Position numbers and translations under genes: made by a program
The notes under the pieces: model-generated
What the model was told of the DNA's origin: nothing
The model's database searches: none
Seen by the model: only the letters and a program-made list of their open reading frames with translations
Shown here: positions 25,941 through 39,100 of the stretch, one piece after another
Layout of the letters: each line of letters begins with the position of its first letter
How positions within the stretch are numbered: the stretch's first letter is position 1
Assembly (NCBI RefSeq): GCF_030817475.1
Contig: NZ_JAUSZJ010000002.1
Location: 5,532,626 to 5,596,625, forward strand
From: Streptomyces sp. V2I9
Lineage (GTDB): Bacteria > Actinomycetota > Actinomycetes > Streptomycetales > Streptomycetaceae
Direction: 5' to 3'
DNA length: 64,000 nucleotides

Positions 25941-26241
25941 GCGGGCTGGTGTGTGCGGGCCCGGGTGGGTGAATGGGGCCGGGGGAGGACAGGGACAGAC
26001 CAGATCCGGGCGAAGGCGGCCCACCCGCCGGCCACCAGGGTCCGGGCCGGGGGCGCCGACTGCCGTGCTGAGGATGCAGGGCGCGAGGATGCCGGGCGCT
26101 GAGCGGAGGGCGCGGGTGGGAGGCCGGGCGGGACGGGCCGGCCGACGTGGTCAGCGGTCCGACCGCGTCCGCGTAGACTGGTGGGCTGTCGTCCGGCCTC
26201 GGGCCCGACCGTTCACCCCCTTCCTCCAGGAGCCTCCCCTC
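25941..26241 (+). promoter_or_regulatory. Promoter region of the RNA methyltransferase gene
   Basis: 301 bases without a gene, G-rich. TAGACT at 26174-26179 is a good -10 hexamer; it would give a leader of about 55 bases with CAGGAGCC close to the ATG at 26242. Confidence 0.5.
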
Positions 26242-27570
26242 ATGCAGAACGAACCCACGTCGTCGCTGGTCGGGGAGGAGTACGAGGTCGAGGTCGGGCC
26301 GGTGGCGCACGGTGGCCACTGCATCGCCCGCACCGCGGAGAACCAGGTCCTCTTCGTGCGCCACACGCTCCCCGGCGAGAAGATCATCGCCAAGGTCACC
26401 GAGGGCGACACGGACTCCCGCTTCCTGCGGGCCGACGCGGTACGGATCCTCGAACCGTCCAAGGACCGGGTCGAGGCGCCCTGCCCGTACGCCGGTCCCG
26501 GCAAGTGCGGCGGCTGCGACTGGCAGCATGCCAAGCCCGGTGCGCAGCGCCGCCTGAAGGGCGAGGTGATCGCCGAGCAGCTGCAGCGGCTGGCGGGGCT
26601 GACCCCCGAGGAGGCCAGGTGGGACGGCACGGTCATGCCGGCGGAGGGCGACAAGCTGCCCGCGGGCGAGGTGCCGGCCTGGCGCACCCGGGTCCAGTAC
26701 GCGGTCGACGCGGACGGCAAGGTGGGCCTGCGCAAGCACCGCTCGCACGACGTCGAGCCGGTCGACCGCTGCCTGATCGCGGCACCCGGAGTCTCCGAGC
26801 TGGGCGTCGAGAAGCGCGAGTGGCCGCAGATCGCCGCGGTGGAGGCCATCACCGCCACCGGCTCGAACGATCGCCAGGTCATCCTCACCCCGAAGCCCGG
26901 CGGCAGGTTGCCGCTGGTCGAGCTGGACAAGCCGGTCTCCGTGCTCCGCGTCGACGAGAAGGACGGCGGCGTCCACCGCGTCCACGGCCGCGCCTTCGTC
27001 CGCGAGCGCGCCGACGACCGCACCTACCGCGTCGGCTCCGGCGGCTTCTGGCAGGTCCACCCGCAGGCCGCCAACACCCTGGTCCGCGCGGTCATGCAGG
27101 GGCTGCTGCCCCGCAAGAACGACACGGCCCTCGACCTCTACTGCGGCGTCGGCCTGTTCGCCGGAGCCATCGGCCAGCGCATCGGGGAGAAGGGCGCGGT
27201 CCTCGGCATCGAGTCCGGCAAGCGCGCGGTGGAGGACGCCCGCCACAACCTGAAGGACCTCGACCGCGTCCGCATCGAACACGGCAAGGTCGACCAGGTC
27301 CTGCCCCGCACGGGCATCACCGAGTGCGACCTGATCGTCCTGGACCCGCCCCGCGCGGGCGCGGGCAAGCAGGTGGTCCAGCACCTGTCGACCCTGGGCG
27401 CCCGCAGGATCGCCTACGTGGCCTGCGACCCGGCGGCCCTGGCCCGCGACCTGGCGTACTTCCGGGACGGCGGATACAAGGTACGGACGCTGCGGGCGTT
27501 CGACCTGTTTCCGATGACTTCGCACGTTGAGTGCGTGGCGATTTTGGAGCCGGTAGCAAAGGGCGCCTGA
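26242..27570 (+). CDS. TRAM-domain class I SAM-dependent RNA uridine-5-methyltransferase (TrmA/RlmD type)
   Basis: 442 residues. The N-terminal TRAM domain (about 10-65) has 'EVEVGPVAHGGHCIAR'. Cysteines of an iron-sulfur site appear in 'CPYAGPGKCGGCDW' (about 80-93). The methyltransferase core has 'LDLYCGVGLFAG' (SAM binding), 'CDLIVLDPPRAGAGK' and the catalytic-cysteine motif 'YVACDPAALARDL'. It methylates uridine C5 in rRNA or tRNA; the substrate cannot be fixed from sequence. The last 20 codons recur twice downstream, so the 3' end appears to be an integration site. Confidence 0.92.
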   Translation: MQNEPTSSLVGEEYEVEVGPVAHGGHCIARTAENQVLFVRHTLPGEKIIAKVTEGDTDSRFLRADAVRILEPSKDRVEAPCPYAGPGKCGGCDWQHAKPGAQRRLKGEVIAEQLQRLAGLTPEEARWDGTVMPAEGDKLPAGEVPAWRTRVQYAVDADGKVGLRKHRSHDVEPVDRCLIAAPGVSELGVEKREWPQIAAVEAITATGSNDRQVILTPKPGGRLPLVELDKPVSVLRVDEKDGGVHRVHGRAFVRERADDRTYRVGSGGFWQVHPQAANTLVRAVMQGLLPRKNDTALDLYCGVGLFAGAIGQRIGEKGAVLGIESGKRAVEDARHNLKDLDRVRIEHGKVDQVLPRTGITECDLIVLDPPRAGAGKQVVQHLSTLGARRIAYVACDPAALARDLAYFRDGGYKVRTLRAFDLFPMTSHVECVAILEPVAKGA

Positions 27571-27571
27571 C
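27512..27571 (+). repeat. Attachment-site-like repeat, copy 1 (3' end of RNA methyltransferase gene)
   Basis: Encodes MTSHVECVAILEPVAKGA and the stop codon. It is closely matched by 47850-47910 and weakly by 48234-48300. Left boundary of the inferred island. Confidence 0.6.
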
Positions 27572-28697
27572 GTGCTGTTTTGCTGGTTGGATGGGTTGCT
27601 TGACCTGTTTCGCTCTGCGCGATGGGTCGAGTAGGCGGCATGTCCCTTTCAGGCCATCTCACCTGCGGATTTGCGTGGGGTTGGAGTGCAGCGGCGACGT
27701 CCTCAGAATCTCCTCCGGAATATCTTGACGCTCGGATGACGCTCACAGCGGAAGCTAAATCTGCCGCACCTTTCCGGCCATGGCTGTGCTGACGGGGTAT
27801 CCGCACGAGGAGGAGTCCGCCCGCACGGTGTGGGACTCCTGGTGTCAGCAGCCGCATGGGCCGGCGGCTGTGGCGCTGCTGCACTCCATTGGCGATGTAC
27901 TGATCGTTTGCCGAGCGCGTGTCACTTTCCGCTTCCTGACGTCGGAAGTCGTGAGGTCGGACTGGGGTTGCAGCCGAGCATTCATCACCACTGGCTGACA
28001 CAGATCTTTCCGCCCCGCCAGCCGTCGGCTCGGGAACCACGACATCAGCGCTGTCCCGGCCGACGCGTCCAACATCCGCAAGCTGGCTGACAGGTAGATG
28101 GCTGCACTGGGCTTCCACGCGCGCCGTCCCGCTGCCGCCCCTCAGCTACAGCAGGCAACTTGGCCCGCTGGTTGCGGACTCTGCGGAAGACAGGGGTTTG
28201 GGTGAGAATGAGCACTAACCGCGCCCGCTTAACCCGGTAATCGATCCCTCCGCCACGCGACGCGGACCCACGCGCGTGCAGCCACCACCCGGCTCATGGC
28301 CTCGGACCTGTTCGCTTCGCGGACGGCGGGCAAGAACGTGCGAGGCGTGGATCATTTGGCGACATCGGACAGTCACAGAACTTGCCCGACCGCGTAGTGG
28401 CTTGCGCCCTGTCACGAGTCGAGTCCGGCGCTGCCGAGGGAGCGGTAGGGGCCAGAACCTCAAGCTCCCCGCGGCCTCTTCAGGTGCTCGACTGCTGCAC
28501 GGTCGTGAAGGTCTCGTGCGGCCTCTTCACGGAGGGGCTGCCGAATGCTTCAACCTGCAGGGCAACGCCCGCCGTAGGCACCTGTAAACGTGACTTCAAT
28601 CACGAGATTGTCGTCCGGTTTGGCGCGTGACGCCAGCATTTTCCCTCTGGATATTCACCTGCCCACTACATAAAGTCCCCACCAGGTCCCGCTCTCA
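27571..28697. other. 1.1-kb gene-poor left end of the island
   Basis: No convincing gene in either strand: open frames are short, lack ribosome sites and have no recognisable motif. A + strand stretch near 28025-28095 reads 'GNHDISAVPADASNIRKLAD' before a stop and may be a gene fragment. The first 180 bases share blocks with the sequence after copy 2 of the repeat: GACCTGTTTC, TCTCACCTGCGG and TCTTGACGCTCG. The region is less GC-rich than the core. Confidence 0.5.
27725..27744 (+). repeat. TTGACGCTCG-GATGACGCTC repeat, copy 1
   Basis: Two TGACGCTC units ten bases apart. Related copies lie at 47747-47766 and 48086-48105, each near a copy of the methyltransferase 3' end. They could be arm-type recombinase sites. 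Confidence 0.45.
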
Positions 28698-28724
28698 GTG
28701 GATCTTCATCTCCTTGGAGCCGGG

Positions 28725-31700
28725 GTGGGTTTTGTGTGGAGTCATGTGTCTCGCCGACGTCGGGTGATGGCCTCAACGGCGCTGCTCAGCATGGTTGTCG
28801 TGATGTTGCCAGCTTCGGTAGCTGCTTCAACCGGGATCGCCCCTGCGGCCAGGGCAACCGCATCCGAACCTGATGTTGGAGAGGCAGGCGTAGCCGCCGC
28901 GAGAGCCGCCGCAAAACGAACCGGCCAGCCGGTTGAGGTCCTGTCGCTGAGAGCCGAGAGCAGCGATGTCTTCGCCACCAGTGACGGAAACCTGGAAGCG
29001 CGCGAGTACCTACGTCCCGTGCGAGCCCGTGTGGACGGCGAGTGGAAGCCTGTCGACACCGACCTGGCGCAAGCCGGTGGAGGTGGAGTCGCACCCGAGG
29101 TCACTACGGTCGGTCTGACGTTTTCCGGCGGTGGCGACATGCCTCTGGTGAAGATGACGAAAGCAGGTCGCGAGTTTGCTCTGTCGTGGCCGGGAGAACT
29201 GCCGACACCCGAGCTGAACGGTGCGACTGCCACCTACCGCGACGTGCTCCCGGACGTGGACCTGCGGATGCAGGCGCAGGAAGACGGCTTCACCCAACTC
29301 CTGGTGGTCAAGACCGCGGCTGCGGCAGAGAACGAGGCGCTGTCGAAGCTGCGTCTGCAGCTTGCCGCTGAGGGCATGGACGTCAATGAGACGCAGGACG
29401 GGGGTCTCGAGGCGGTCGACAAGGGCGCGCAGGGGGCAGTCTTCGAAGCCCCGAAGCCGATGATGTGGGATTCCAGTACGGGACCTGCCGCGGCAACGGC
29501 CAAGGGCGCCGAGGACGTGCCTGAACGCGAAGCGCGCGTCGCTGACGCTGATGCAGCATCGTCGACGGAACCAGCGGCGGGGGAGTCGGGAGCGCTCGCA
29601 CCGGTGGACGTGGATGTGCCGGCCGGCGGCGACGAACTGGTACTGACGCCGGACGCCGAACTGCTGCGGGGCCCGGACACCACATACCCCGTGTTCATCG
29701 ATCCGCAGTGGTACTCACCCAGAGCATCGTCATGGACGATGGCATCCAAGTACTGGGCATCGTCGCCGCAGTGGAAGTTCAACGGTGAGTCCACGTCAGG
29801 TATGGGCTACTGCAACTGGTCCTACTGTGCTCCGCACGATACGAAACGGATCTTCTACCAGATACCGACGTCGAAGTTCGCGGGCAAGTCGGTTCTCTCG
29901 GCGGAGTTCGTCGTCCGGAACACCTGGTCCGCTTCGTGCTCGGATCGGAGCGTCGAGCTGTGGAGGACGAAGGGCATCTCGCCGTCGACGACCTGGAACT
30001 CGCAGAACGCTTCGGGGTTCTGGATCGAGAAACTGACATCCTCGTCCTTCGCGTACGGCTACGACGGTTGCGCTGCCAAGGACGCAGAGTTCAACGTGCG
30101 CACCGCAGTGCAGAAAGCGGCCAACGACAAGGCGTCCTCGCTCACGTTCGGCCTGCAGGCTGCCAGCGAGACCGACGGCTACGCCTGGAAGCGCTTCTCC
30201 GACAAGGCATTCCTCCGGGTCAAGTACAACCTTGCGCCGACACAGGTCAAGATGTCCCAGCTCACCATGGAATACGGGGGCACCTGCAAGCGCCCGGAGA
30301 GCGCCCCGCGTGTACGCACCCTCGGCAAGATGTACGCGAACAACATCACAGACCCGGACGGCGACAACGTCGCCGTGCAGTTCCAGGCGATGTGGGACAC
30401 GGGCGATGGACAGGGAGCAATTGCCCGCTGGAAGCCCGCACTGACCTCCTAACAAGGCGTCGGGTTCGAGCTTCGTGGTCAGCCTGCCCACGTCGATCCC
30501 GCAGAACAAGACGGTGAACTGGTACGTACGCAGCTATGACGGGGCGCAGTACTCCCCGTGGTCGTCGGCAGGCGATCCGACGGGCTGTTACTTCGTCTAC
30601 GACACCACCGTTCCCAAGGCACCCGCTATCACCTCTGGCGACTACCCAACATCGGACCCTGAGGACCCGGACGATCCCTGGTTCGACGGCGTAGGCCGCT
30701 ACGGCTCGTTCCAGATCAAGGCTGCAGACAGCGATGTCACCAAGTACTGGTACGGAATCAACGGCGATCCTTCGTCGAAGAATGTCATCACCACCGCGGC
30801 CGGCGCTGCGCAGGCCGTGAAGGTACTGCCGTCGAAGGCCGGACTGAGCTTCATCACCGCGCAGGCATTTGATGCCGCCGGCAACGGCTCGGAAGTGCGG
30901 ACCTACCAGTTCAGAGTGAAGGCGGGCCAGCCAGAGAGAGCGAACTGGAAGTTCGACGATGCTGCTGACGCGACCTCTGCTTCTGGAGGCTCTGGGGCGC
31001 GGACGGCAAAGCTCTATGGAGGAGCTACCCCCGGTGCCTCAGGCACAACCGGGACAGCGGTTCACTTCGACGGCACGAGCGGCTACGCAGCGACGGACAT
31101 ACCTACGGTGAACACAGCCAACGGCTTCAGCGTCTCGGCATGGGTGAACCTGGACAAGATGCCCACGGACGCTGCAGTGGTGGCTGCACAGCCCGGCAAC
31201 TATTCCCCGGGGTTCGAGCTTTACTACTCGAAGGGGTATGACCGCTGGGTCTTCAACCAGTACACCTCCGATACGGCAGGTGCCTCTATCGTCCGGGCCA
31301 TGGCCCCCGTTGCCGGGGGAGTGACAGCCGGACGGTGGACCCACCTGGTTGGCGTCTACTCAGGTGGTGCGCAGGAGCTGCGGCTCTACGTGGATGGTTC
31401 AGTGGCTGGCAGTACCCCCTACACCACCGCCTGGGACGCGCGCCGTGGACTCCAGATCGGGGCAGCCAACCTGCTCGGCACCCCGACCAACTACTTCCCC
31501 GGAAGCATTGACGACGTCCGGATCTTCGACAAGCCGGTCTCCGACGCGGAGGTCACCAACCTTCATCAGAAGAAGCCGATCGGCAGCGGGCGCACCGCAC
31601 GGGCGATCTTCCCGCTGGATGAAGCAGCCGGAGCCACCGAAGTGACCGGGCATGCAGACACCCAGCCCCTGGCACTGGCGGGGAACGCCAAGCTGGGCGC

Positions 31701-33009
31701 TGCCGGAGTGAGCGGCCGGGCACTGCAGCTGGACGGCGACGGAGACTACGCGCGCACGGCAGCCCCTCACGTGGACACCGAACGCCCCTTCACAGTCTCG
31801 GCCTGGGCGAAGCTGGACCGACTCCCCAGCACAGGCGCCACAGTCGTCGCGCAGCTCGGGGTGAACAGGCCGGGCCTCGAGCTGGCCTACTCCAAGACCA
31901 GCAATCAGTGGGGATTCTTCCAATACTCCGCGGACGTGGTGGGCGCAACCCAGATCAGAGTTGTGCAGCCCCAGGGAACAACTGCACGCGTAGGCGAATG
32001 GGCGCACCTCGTCGGCGTACATGATCCAACTGCCGGCACCCTGACCCTCTACGTGAATGGCGAGAAGGCGGCGACGGTCGCCCAAACCAAATCGTGGTAC
32101 GCGGGCAAGCAGGTCCAGGTCGGCGCTCTGACCATCGACGGCGGCAACATGATCCAGCACTTCCCCGGGCAGATCGACGGCATCCGGTTCCTGGACCGAG
32201 TGGTCGCTGCCGAAGAAGTACAGCAGCTGTTCCGGCAGAGCCCCATCCTCAAGGGCCGTTGGAACTTCGAGGAGACGGGCACGGGAACTCCGGTCACGTC
32301 TCCGGACTCCACTGTCGAGAAACGCCCCATGAACCTGTACGGGGGCGCCCAGCTCGGAGCCGGCACGGTCGACTTCAACGGTCTGCAACTGGACGGCGTC
32401 GACTCCTACGCGGCAACCCCGACCATGCCCGTCGACACGGGAGCCAGTTTCACCGTCACGGCCTGGGCTCAGGCAGCGGCTCTGCCCGACCACAGCATGT
32501 CCGTTGTGAGCGCCGAAGGTGCCACTCGCAGTGCGTTCGATGTGCGCTTCCAGCCCGAATCTGGCGATGCTGTCGGTCCGGGGAGATGGGAGCTCAGCCT
32601 TCCAAGTAGTGACAGCTCCACGGCACCGGTCAAGAAGGCGGCCAGCTCTGAGTTCTACGACGTCCGGGACTGGAATCATCTCGCGGTGGTATACGACGGC
32701 TTTGCCAAGGAAGCCCGGCTGTACGTCAACGGTGTCCTCCAAGAAGTGGCCTGTGGAGACACCGACGGGGATGGCAGCGCTGATGATGCAGCCTGCCAGG
32801 ACCTCATCGCGTGGGCAGACAACGTGCTGACGTTCAAGGCGTCTAAATCAATCCAGGTCGGGCGCGCCTCGGGAGACACGACTGGGGAGTACTTCGCCGG
32901 CTCGATCGACGATGTATGGGCCTTCCAAGGCGCACTGAACGACGTCCAAATCGGCCTACTGGCCGGATCTCTGTTCGATGTCCCAACAGAGGTCCCTAGC
33001 GGCAGCTGA
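28725..33009 (+). pseudogene. Secreted LamG-domain protein, partner of RHS toxin, interrupted by a +1 frameshift
   Basis: Start GTG 28725 has GGAG five bases upstream; GTG 28698 is an alternative. An Arg-rich start and hydrophobic core ('ALLSMVVVMLPASVAAS') form a signal peptide. Frame 1 runs to a TAA at 30450-30452. Removing one base (T30450) joins 'WKPALTS' to 'NKASGSSFVVSLP' and restores a protein of about 1430 residues ending at 33009. The first part holds a DNRLRE-like carbohydrate/cell-wall module. The second has fibronectin-like segments and three LamG (concanavalin-type) repeats at nt about 30945-31560, 31600-32210 and 32270-32960. Such proteins commonly precede RHS toxins in Streptomyces. 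Either a true pseudogene or a sequencing error. Confidence 0.75.
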
Positions 33010-33104
33010 CCCCCCACAGCCAGCGTTCCAGGCACGTCAGCAGTGCCCGAAGCCTTGCAGTTTCAGTCCCGCGCCGCAGCCCGACAGGCACCCGGCGCCC
33101 GGCA

Positions 33105-36100
33105 GTGATGGACACCCCTCGCATGAAACTCACGACAGCGTTTACCCCAAAGAACAGGGCATTCCGCCGAGCATCGCTAGCGGTCTCCGCAGTTTTGGTC
33201 GCCACTTTGCTGCAGACGGCCGCAGCGCCGTCGGCATCGTCTACGGCTAATGCGGTAAGCAACCTGCCCGGGCTCCCAGCGGCAGAGAAGCCCGTCGCGG
33301 GAGGTCGCGGGTTCACGGTTAAGCCGCGCGTAAAGAACAAGGGCCCCAGAGTGCCGTCGGCTGCCCCGCGGGCCGAGCAGCCTGATCCCGCAGCGGTCAC
33401 GGTGGCTCTCCCGCCGTCAGGTGCCAAAGGCGGCGAGCGCTTCACCTCTGCCAAGGGGCAGCCTATTGCTGTCGGCCGGGCTCAGGGCGAGGCACATGCG
33501 AGCGTGACGCCGAGACGTGCTCCCCGCACGGTGAAGACGGAGGTGCTTGAGGGTAAGAAGGCTGAGCGAGCCGGGATCGATGGCCTGCTGTTCACCCTCA
33601 GGGCCGGCGAGCCGGCCCGGGCCGGAAGCGCGCCAGCCGAGAGCACGAAGCAGCCGGTCGCTGTGGCGGTCGACTACGCACAATTCAGTGAGCTCTTCGG
33701 TGGTGCCTACGCGTCGCGTATGAGCCTGGTCCAGCTGCCCGTCTGCGTGCTCACCACGCCAGAAGTGAAGGCGTGCCGGTCCGGAGAGCCTGTTGCCGCC
33801 GTCAACGACACAGAACGCAAGACGCTGACCGCAGAGTCAGTAAGCTTGCAGGCCGGAGCCCCCACGGTCCTGGCCGCGACTGCCGCCGTCGGCGGTGACA
33901 AAGGGGACTACAAGGCGACTCCGCTTTCTCCGTCCTCCACCTGGAACACTGCACTCAACACCGGCGACTTCACATGGTCCTACGACATGGAGGTCCCCGA
34001 GGTACCGGGGGCGCTGAAGCCAAGCGTCGGGCTCTCCTACTCATCCGGCACGATAGACGGTCGAACCGGTGGGACGAACAACCAAGGTTCATGGGTGGGA
34101 GATGGGTTCGACCTATGGCCCGGCTTCATCGAGCGCAGCTACAAGCCCTGCGCCGATGACGGGGTCAAGAACGCGGACGGCAACAAGCCCGGCGACATGT
34201 GCTGGGCCTACGACAACGCGACCATCTCCTTCAACGGCGCCGGCGGTGAACTGGTCCCCGCAGGCAACGACGAGTTCAGACTGAAGCGCGATGACGGTAC
34301 GAGGATCAAACGTCTGGAGTCGGCCGACCGAGGCAACGGCGACAACGACGGCGAGTACTGGCGCCTCACATCCCCAGACGGAACCCGCTACTACTTCGGC
34401 TACAACCGTCTGCCGGGCTGGAGCACAGGAAAGAGCACAACCGACTCCACCTGGACCCTTCCTGTTTACGGAAACGACTCCACTGAAGAGTGCCACGCGG
34501 CGACGTTTGCCGACTCATGGTGCCAGCAGGCATGGAGGTGGAACCTCGACTACGTCGTCGACGTGTACGGCAACGCGATCAGCTACCACTACACCAAGGA
34601 GACCAACTCCTACGGCCGCAACCTGAAGTCCGCCGACGACACCCCGTACACGCGTGGTGGATACCTCACGCGCATCGACTACGGGCAGCGGACCCCTGAT
34701 CTATATGCTGCCAAACCTTTGGCACAGGTCGTTTTCGACAACACGGAGCGCTGCATACAAGCGACCGGTGTCACCTGCGCCGCCGACACGATCGACACCA
34801 AAGCCTTCTACTGGTACGACACCCCGTGGGACCTGAACTGCAAGGCCGAGACCACCTGTGACAACGGCCGGCTGTCACCGTCCTTCTGGACCCGCAAGCG
34901 ACTGACCGACGTCACCACACAGGTTCTCAAGGCCGACGGCACCTACGGCAAAGTCGACTCCTGGAAGCTCGGCCATCGATGGGGCATGGCCGACACGGAC
35001 TACCAGCTCCTCCTCGACAGTGTCCAGCACACTGGTCAGTCGGCGACCCCGACCATCACTCTGCCGAAAACCACCTTCGCCTACACCCAGCTCGCCAACC
35101 GGCTGGACAAGACAGGCGACGGGTTCGCCCCGTTCATCAAGGACCGACTCTCCTCGGTGGACGATGAGTCCGGCGGGCAGATCAGTGTGAACTACTCGGC
35201 TGCCGTCTGCGACTGGAGTGCGCTGCCGACTCCAGCGACGAACACCACCCGCTGCTTCCCCCAGTACATCGGTGGCAATGACACCGACCCCGCAGAACAA
35301 CAGTGGTTCAACAAGTACGTCACCGACTCCGTCACAAGCACCGACCGCACCGGTGGCGCGCCCGACCAGGTCACCACATACCAGTACCTCGGCAACGCGG
35401 CATGGCACTTCGACGACGATGACGGCTTGACCAAGGAGAAGGAAAAGACCTGGTCCCAGTGGCGCGGCTATGGCCAAGTCAGGGTTCAGACCGGCGGGCA
35501 GGGCGGTGCTGCCGCCATGAAGTCCCAGCAGGACCACTACTTTCTGCGCGGCATGGACGGTGACCGGGCCACCACCACCGGCGGCACCAAGAGCGTCTCA
35601 GTCAGTCTCGGCACGGATGAGGGAGAGCCGATAACCGACCATGAGTCGGCGAACGGCTTTCCGTACAAAACAGTCACCTTCGACAAGCCTGGTGGCAAGG
35701 TACTCGAAAAGACGGTGGACAGGCCCTGGCACCGTCAAACTGCCGAGAAGAAACGCAGTTGGGGCACCGTTACGGCCAATCTCACAGGGACCGAGAGTGC
35801 CAAGACCTGGACCTCTCTCGACGGCGGGGCCGGCTCCCAGTGGCGCATAACCTCCACGGCCAACACCTACGAAACGGTGGCTGGGCGGGTCATTGAGGTC
35901 GATGACCGCGGTGACAACTCAACCGCAGAAGACAATCAGTGCACACGCACCACGTATGCCACAAACAGCACCGACAACATCCTCTCGCTGCCGTCCAGGG
36001 TCGAGACCGTAGCCAAGGCATGCGACGTCGCACCGGACCGGGCCAAGGACGTCATCTCTGACGTGCGCACCGCCTATGACGGCGGCGCATACGGAGCCGA

Positions 36101-39100
36101 GCCCACCAAGGGCGACGCCACCGCTACGGCCACACTGAAGCAGCACGACGGAACCAAGGCCACCTACCTGGAAGCCGGTGCCACGTACGACACCTACGGC
36201 CGTCAGCTGAACGTGACCGACCTGACCGCTAACGTCACAGCGACCGGTGACGTGGCACCAGTGCGAACTGTGCGCAACGACGGGCGAACCACAGTCACGG
36301 CGTACACCCCGGCCACCGGGTTTCCCAAGCAGACCAAGGTGACCACACCACCAGCTGTCTCCGGAAACAGCGGAAGCTCCCAGAGCACCACTTCGGAACA
36401 CGACCCCCTACGCGGCCAGCCGCTACGGGTCACGGACACCAACGACAAGGTGACCGAGTTCGCCTACGACGCACTCGGCCGCTCGGCAAAGGTCTGGCTC
36501 GCTAACCGATACACCTCACAAACGCCGAACCACGCGTTCACCTACACCATCACCGACGGCAAAGCGGTCGCCGTCGCGACCAGCACCCTGAACAACACCG
36601 GCGGCCATATCACCTCCTACACCCTCTACGACGGCTTCCTGCGCGAACGCCAGACCCAAGCACCGGGCCCGGACGGCGGCAGCCTCCTTGCAGACACCTT
36701 CTACGATGAGCGCGGACTGGCCGCCAAGAACTTCAGCACCTACTACACCACGCAGGCCCCGTCGACCGAACTGTTCGCGCCCGCTGACGCGCTGAGCGTG
36801 GAGACACAGACCCGTAACCTCTACGACGGACTCGGCCGCATCACCGAGTCCCGGCAGATAGCGGGCAACGGCGACGGCGGCCAAGTCCTCGGCATCACCC
36901 GCACCGTCTACAACGGCGACCGCACCACGGTCATCCCCCCCGTTGGCGGCACCGCTACCACCACACTCAATGACGCCCGAGGCCAGACCACCGAGCTGCG
37001 CCAGCACCACGAGCGCACCCTCGGCGCCGACTACGACACAACCCGCTACGCCCATACGCCCAGCGGCAAGCTGGAAAAGGTTACCGACCCTGCCGGCAAC
37101 TCCTGGACGTACACATACGACCAACTCGGCCGCCAGGTGCGCACCACCGACCCGGACAAGGGCACAACCGACAGCTCGTATGACGACCGAGGGCAACTCG
37201 TCTCCACGACGGCGGCCTCGACCACGGCTGCCCATAGCACCCTCCACCACACCTACGACAACCTCGGACGAGAGACCGAGTTGCGAGAGGATTCGGCGAC
37301 CGGGACAAAGCTCGTCGACTGGACCTACGACACCATCAGCGGAGCCAAGGGCCAACTGGCCTCCAGCACCCGCTACGTGAACGGCAGCGCATACACCAGC
37401 TCGGTAACCGCCTACGACCCGCTCTATCGGGCCACCCGTACGGCCATCACGATCCCCGCGGCGGAAGGAGCGCTGGCAGGCACCTATCAGACGGCCTCGG
37501 TCTTCAAGCCCAGCGGCTTGCTGCAGAGTGCCAACTACTCCAAGGCCGGCTCCCTGCCGGGCGAGGTCATCACCTACAGCTACGACGACATCCTGCGCCT
37601 CAACGGGGTCACAGGACAGGGCTACAGCGCTGCCACCAGCTACAGCCTCACTGGCAAGCCGCTACAAGTGAAGATGACCAACGGCGGCACCGGTAAGCAG
37701 ACTCAGGTCACCAATACCTACGAGTGGGGCACCCAGCGCCTGGCTACCAGCCGCGTCGACCGGCAAGACATCGCGGGCGTGGACAAGTACGCCACCTACC
37801 GCTATGACGAGACAGGGAATGTCCTGTCCGTCGCGGATGTCTCCCGGTCTGGCACCGACACCCAGTGCTTCACCTACGACCACCTGCGTCGGGTGACTCA
37901 GGAGTGGACAGAGCCGGCCCCCACCTGCACGAGCGCACCCACAGCGGGGAAGGTCGGCGGCCCAGCGCCCTACTGGAACTCCTATACGTATGACAAGGTC
38001 GGCAACCGGCTCAGCGAGACCTCGCACGACCTGACGGGCGACCAGGCCAAGAACACCGAGCGCACTTACGCCTACCCCCCGGCTGGTGGGGCGAAGCCAC
38101 ACGCCCTGACCTCGGTGACCAGCGTCGGTCCGACGGTCACCTCGCGCGACAGCTACACCTACGACGAGATGGGCAACACGACCAGCCGCACGGTCGCAGG
38201 CACCACGCAGAGACTGAGCTGGGATCCCGAGGGCCACCTGGCCTCGGTTACGGAGCCGGTTGAGGGTGCCGCTGACAAGACCACCGCGTATCTGTACGAC
38301 GCCGGCGGAAGCCGCTTGATCGGTCGCACGGACAGCGAGACCACTCTCTACCTCGGCCACACCGAGATTGTCCTGCCCAAGGGCTCGGCGGTACCGAAGG
38401 CCACCCGGTTCATCGACCTGGGCAACGGCCAGCAGGCCGTCCGTAACGATAACGGCAGCGTCGCCTTCACGATCGGCGACCATCATGGCACCGGCCAACT
38501 CGCAGTCGACGCCGCAAGCCTCGCCCTCACCCAGCGCCGCACCGACCCCTTCGGCAGTGCCCGCGGCGATGTCCCGACGAGCTGGCCCAGCACCAAGGGC
38601 TTCGTCGGCGGCACCACCGACACCAGCACGGGACTGACCCACCTCGGTGCCCGCGAGTACGACCCAGGCATCGGCCGATTCATCAGCGTCGACCCGATTA
38701 TGGACCTCGCCGACCCACAACAGATCAACGGCTATAACTACGCCAACAACGCTCCGGCCACCCTTTCCGACCCCACCGGCCTGCGTCCAGACGGAATCTG
38801 TGGCGGAAACAGCAGCACGTGCGTGCCAAGCAACTCGATATCCAGTGCCACCGTCACCTACAACGAATCCTGGACCAAGAAAAAGAGCGGCTGGTACTGG
38901 AAGAAGTACGACGAAAACAAGGCCGGAAAGCGCTACTACACCCACGGGTGTCTCGGCTGCAAGAACTGGATCGACAGGACCCGGGTCATTCCGTGGACCG
39001 AGGTCGTCGAGGCCGTGGGTATCTTCGTCCCAATTCTTGGGCCGGCAGCTGATGCTGTCCTGGGAATCAACGATCTCATTCAGGGGAACTATCAAGCAGC

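Noticed and set aside
23514..26024. 836-codon minus-strand frame opposite the permease
   Set aside because: Antisense shadow of a 12-helix membrane protein, with a highly charged non-globular composition.
27780..27998. 72-codon frame starting MAVLTGYPHEEE
   Set aside because: No ribosome site, no homology recognised, in a decayed region.
27571..28697. tRNA gene at the island's left border
   Set aside because: Looked for because most actinomycete elements use tRNA genes. No cloverleaf or TTCRANY box was found; the repeated sequence is a protein-gene end.
30440..30455. Programmed +1 frameshift in the LamG gene
   Set aside because: No slippery codon, no upstream Shine-Dalgarno-like stimulator and no downstream structure was evident; mutation or sequencing error is simpler.
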